Source of the DNA: CBDCIS01 sp965217565
GTDB lineage: Bacteria; Chloroflexota; Dehalococcoidia; Lucifugimonadales; CATOSD01
DNA: 64,000 nucleotides
Assembly (NCBI GenBank): GCA_965217565.1
Contig: CBDCIS010000005.1
Coordinates: 1 to 64,000, forward strand
Direction: 5' to 3'
Below the pieces are notes generated by a model, which did no database searches, was not told the origin of the DNA, and saw nothing but the letters and a program-made list of their open reading frames with translations. Positions 61,477 to 64,000 of the stretch are shown piece by piece. The position numbers and the translations under genes were made by a program. Position 1 is the stretch's first letter. Each line of letters begins with the position of its first letter.

Positions 61477-62250
61477 CTATGCCTCATCACGCCGGTCTCC
61501 GCCACTGTCGTCTGAAGTCGAATCGCTCTCGGAGTCTGCGGCTTGGCGCTTGGCGGCGGCGCGTGCCCGTGCGGCTGCGAGGCGTTCCTCTTTAGACATG
61601 GCCTGCGCAGCCGGGGCTGCGTCAGTCGCGCCACCAGAGTCTGCGGTCTGGCGTTTGGCGGCGGCGCGTGCCCGTGCGGCTGCGAGGCGTTCCTCTTTGG
61701 ACATGCCGCCCGGGGCCGCGTCTGAGGCGGACGCGGCCTGCGCAGGCGCTTCTCGCTTGACCGGGACGCCGCTGTTCTTTTCGGGCTGCGTGGGCTTCCA
61801 GCCGGTCTTGGCCTGGTACTCTCGGCCCATGTCGAGAAGTCGAGGCAAGTCGGCGCGATTGCCGTTGCGCCGGTACTTGCTCAACTCATGCTCGTGGCTC
61901 ATCTCGATTGCGTCGAAGTTGCAAACGTCCACGCAGATGCCGCAGAGAATGCAGCGTCCCAGGTTGATCTCGAACTCGTTGATTATCTTGCGCCGGCGGC
62001 TCGTGCCCTCCTCGTGCTTTGGGTTGTCCATCATCTGGGCGCTCATGCACTGAGTGGGGCAATCTCTGACGCATACCATGCAGCCCGTGCAGTACGGCTC
62101 TTCGACCTCGCCATCCCACAGCAGGGCAGGGAAGCCCATGTAGCGCTCCTGAACGGCAAGGCGCTTTTGCGGTTCGGGGTATTCGGCGGTAACGGGCTTG
62201 CGCCCGGCCGTCTTCAGGGTAACCTTGAGTCCTTCGAGAAAGCCTATCAT
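61477..62250 (-). CDS. nuoI: NADH-quinone oxidoreductase subunit I with repeated C-terminal tail
   Basis: A 257-residue ferredoxin-like subunit that passes electrons through two [4Fe-4S] clusters. CTGCMVCVRDCP and CILCGICVDVCNF give the eight Cys; the second motif has Asn where Pro is usual. After residue about 165 comes an unusual tail with two copies of MSKEERLAAARARAAAKRQ spaced 35 residues apart, Ala/Arg-rich. The DNA repeat is 61533-61599 and 61638-61704. ATG at 62250 overlaps the stop of the coiled-coil gene. Confidence 0.93.
   Translation of the reverse strand: MIGFLEGLKVTLKTAGRKPVTAEYPEPQKRLAVQERYMGFPALLWDGEVEEPYCTGCMVCVRDCPTQCMSAQMMDNPKHEEGTSRRRKIINEFEINLGRCILCGICVDVCNFDAIEMSHEHELSKYRRNGNRADLPRLLDMGREYQAKTGWKPTQPEKNSGVPVKREAPAQAASASDAAPGGMSKEERLAAARARAAAKRQTADSGGATDAAPAAQAMSKEERLAAARARAAAKRQAADSESDSTSDDSGGDRRDEA
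61533..61704. repeat. Tandem repeat in the 3' part of nuoI
   Basis: Two copies of about 67 bp with a 105-bp period (61533-61599 and 61638-61704), encoding MSKEERLAAARARAAAKRQ twice. The reading frame is kept, giving a 35-residue protein period. Confidence 0.8.
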
Positions 62251-62474
62251 CACTTTACCAACTGCAATACGAGACTAACCATAGCGGTTAGGAATTGGCC
62301 GCATACGATCGCAAGAAGCACAATCAGAAGCTTGTGCATGTCGTCGAGCCGCTTGTGCGAGTCGTCTAATCGCTTGCTCATCTGCTCTTGGCTGCCTTCA
62401 ATTCGCCCGATCCGCCCGTCAATGCCGTCGAGCTTGGTTTCCAGTCTGCCAATCCTATCTTCTGTAGCCATCAT
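62250..62474 (-). CDS. Small coiled-coil/TM protein in the nuo cluster
   Basis: A 74-residue protein: heptad-rich RIGRLETKLDGIDGRIGRIE and KRLDDSHKRLDDMHK, then a C-terminal membrane segment (LLIVLLAIVCGQFLTAMVSLVL). Its stop overlaps the nuoI start (TGATG), so translation is coupled with complex I. It has the same layout as the protein at 33330-33602. It is not a known complex I subunit. Confidence 0.65.
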   Translation of the reverse strand: MMATEDRIGRLETKLDGIDGRIGRIEGSQEQMSKRLDDSHKRLDDMHKLLIVLLAIVCGQFLTAMVSLVLQLVK

Positions 62475-62609
62475 ACTCTTGTCCTAACTTGACGATGGTC
62501 GTCCGGTAGGAACCAGAGATTGGACCTCGCGCTACTATCGTTCCCGGCGGCCGCATAATTACGTTCAGTCCGCGGCCAAGAGCAGCCTGACGGCAATCGC
62601 CGCGCCGCA

Positions 62610-62963
62610 TCATTCCAGCAACCCGAGCACACCATTCACGAAGTCGTGCACGTCGGGACGCACTTCCTCGATCTCGTAGTCCTCCAGGAAGCCGTGGTAG
62701 AAATTGATATGGCACTTTTCCGCGACGGAGAATTTCAAGCGTATCGTGTCGTCGTCCTGTTCCTCCGCGACGCCGCGGGCCGCCAGCTTCAACGCCCTGT
62801 GGCTCCTGAAGTCCCACCCGCGCTGCTGTGCGAGCGCCATTATCGCGTGCGAGGCAGCCCCCCACAACTTCTCCGACGCCTGGAGGGTGTCACCGGCGGC
62901 GAACTCGCGGTCTGCCTCCTGCAGAAAATTCCGCGCTACCTCGTCATGCCTCAGTGCGACCAT
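62610..62963 (-). CDS. PaREP1/HEPN-like protein in the nuo cluster
   Basis: A 117-residue helical protein. ARNFLQEADREFAAGDTLQASEKLWGAASHAIMALAQQRGW is typical of PaREP1 or HEPN-type small proteins, which often act with nucleotidyltransferase partners or as RNases; no RxxxxH motif is certain here (RSHRALKL is the nearest). GAGAGGGG precedes the ATG at 62963. It lies between nuoH and the coiled-coil gene in the same direction, without a nucleotidyltransferase nearby. Confidence 0.65.
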   Translation of the reverse strand: MVALRHDEVARNFLQEADREFAAGDTLQASEKLWGAASHAIMALAQQRGWDFRSHRALKLAARGVAEEQDDDTIRLKFSVAEKCHINFYHGFLEDYEIEEVRPDVHDFVNGVLGLLE

Positions 62964-63015
62964 CGCAACCCCTCTCCGTAGCGTCGCCGACCGATACCGT
63001 CACCGGGTTGCCTCA

Positions 63016-64000
63016 CTACCTCCGCAGGCTGCTTGCCGCATGCACCGTTATTGTGTCGCGCTCCATGGTAGTGCCTGGGTTCCTGGAGATAACGTAGAAC
63101 GTGCCCCCCAATACTACCACAGACAGCAACGCCAAGACCCACAGGGGCCAGCCGTAAAACAGCACGATTCCGGTAATCACGATGTTGATGAACGACAGCG
63201 GCACCAGCATTTTCCACCCGAACGCCATGAGCTGGTCGATTCGCAGCCGTGGATACGTGCCGCGTATCCAGAATATGACGAGAATCACGGCGTAGGTCTT
63301 GGCGATGAACCATACGACCGACAGCGCCGAGTGCGTCAAGCCGTCAAACGGCATCGCGGGCCAACGCCAGCCGCCCAGGAACAGCAGCACGGTCAGCGCG
63401 GCTATCGTGAAGGTGTTGACGTATTCGGCGAGGAAGAACACCGCCCAGTGCGCGCCGCTGTATTCTACGAACGGCCCTCCCACGACTTCGGACTCCGCGT
63501 GGTGGATGTCGAACGGCGTGCGGCCCAACTCGGCGAGTCCCGCCAACAGAAAGATGAACAGTCCCAGCGGTTGAATCAGGATGAAGCCCACGTTGGCCTG
63601 GGCGTCCACCACCTCTTGCAGATCAAGCGACTGCGCCAGCATCGCCACGCCCAGTATCGCCATGATGAAGGGTATCTCGTAGCTGATTAGCTGGCCCGCG
63701 GCGCGCAGCCCACCCAGGATGGCGTACTTGTTCGCCGATCCCCAGCCGGCCATCACGAGGCCCATCACCGACAGCACCGAAACGGCGACGATGTAGAACA
63801 GTCCCAAGTCCAGGTTTCTCAGCACGATGTCCCGGGTCACCGGAATTGTCACCCACAGCAGCAGCGCGGGTACGAACACCGCAATAGGGGCGAACCAATA
63901 GACCCGCTTGTCGGCCCAGGAGGGCAGGATGTCCTCTTTGGCAACGAGTTTCATTGCGTCGGCCATGGGCTGAAGCGTCCCGTGGAAGCCGACGCGCATC
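63016..64000 (-). CDS. nuoH: NADH-quinone oxidoreductase subunit H, N-terminus outside window
   Basis: The gene runs off the right edge; about 328 codons are visible. GTLQPMADAMKLVAKED, EIPFIMAILGVAML, LAGLAELGRTPFDIHHAESEVVGGPFVEYSG and FWIRGTYPRLRIDQLMAFGWK are conserved; the quinone-site and lateral-helix regions are intact. The first Met seen in the window (63999) is internal because the normal ERK...RMGP part should precede it. First visible gene of the nuo cluster. Confidence 0.94.
   Translation of the reverse strand, partial: MRVGFHGTLQPMADAMKLVAKEDILPSWADKRVYWFAPIAVFVPALLLWVTIPVTRDIVLRNLDLGLFYIVAVSVLSVMGLVMAGWGSANKYAILGGLRAAGQLISYEIPFIMAILGVAMLAQSLDLQEVVDAQANVGFILIQPLGLFIFLLAGLAELGRTPFDIHHAESEVVGGPFVEYSGAHWAVFFLAEYVNTFTIAALTVLLFLGGWRWPAMPFDGLTHSALSVVWFIAKTYAVILVIFWIRGTYPRLRIDQLMAFGWKMLVPLSFINIVITGIVLFYGWPLWVLALLSVVVLGGTFYVISRNPGTTMERDTITVHAASSLRR

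Overview
This 64-kb window is a single bacterial chromosome segment of high G+C content with dense, mostly co-directional operons. No rRNA, tRNA or CRISPR array was seen. The gene mix (adjacent CaiB/BaiF CoA-transferases, an LLM-class flavin oxidoreductase plus the relic of a second, a DUF1800 protein, a PdxS/PdxT pair, a Ycf45-like R3H ATPase, and REP-like repeats scattered between genes) suggests an uncultured Chloroflexota member of the Dehalococcoidia/SAR202 type. That assignment is inference; no marker gene here proves it.

Layout. 1-7.8 kb: a BNR-repeat protein (cut by the edge), small monooxygenase, M20-like protein, DUF1028 gene broken by an in-frame amber codon, a ThDP enzyme, then purQ-yqeY-gltX. 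7.8-8.85 kb: gene-free DNA with degenerate dispersed repeats. 8.85-13.5 kb: a complete 4659-bp IS1595-family transposon with near-perfect terminal inverted repeats, an exact 8-bp target duplication (TTTGAAAA), a consensus promoter for the transposase, and about eight cargo genes, including a two-TM SLATT-like protein, an overlapping proline-rich gene and a possible translational-attenuation leader. 13.5-16.9 kb: a zinc-uptake regulon (zur, znuA, znuC, znuB) with the same candidate operator in front of zur and znuA. 16.9-27.4 kb: rluD-lspA, a MATE exporter, an RHH-like protein facing a truncated methylase gene, an Fe-ADH-like protein, an MFS/HExxH pair, YihY and a threonine-aldolase-like enzyme.

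27.5-30.5 kb: an isolated phage terminase/portal pair and a 128-bp repeat. 30.7-36.3 kb: pdxST (strong promoter), a GNAT-like protein, a coiled-coil membrane protein, an R3H ATPase and tmk. 36.4-45.4 kb: a four-gene MacB/FtsX-type ABC operon with two permeases of about 1220 residues, one ATPase ending in an AbrB-like domain. 45.6-55 kb: DUF1800 and NHL proteins, a glycine-rich orphan between twin hairpins, an LLM relic, an AlkB-like oxygenase, an intact LLM enzyme, two CoA-transferases, a pRiA4b-ORF3-like protein and a PIG-L deacetylase. 55.1-64 kb: complex I genes nuoH-I-J-K-L-M-N (minus strand), interrupted by three non-complex-I genes (PaREP1/HEPN-like, coiled-coil/TM, VOC).

The strongest new observations are the passenger-carrying IS1595 transposon with its exact borders, the interleaved inverted repeats and leader peptide inside it, the amber-split DUF1028 gene, the shared candidate Zur operator, and the M20-like protein lacking several metal ligands.
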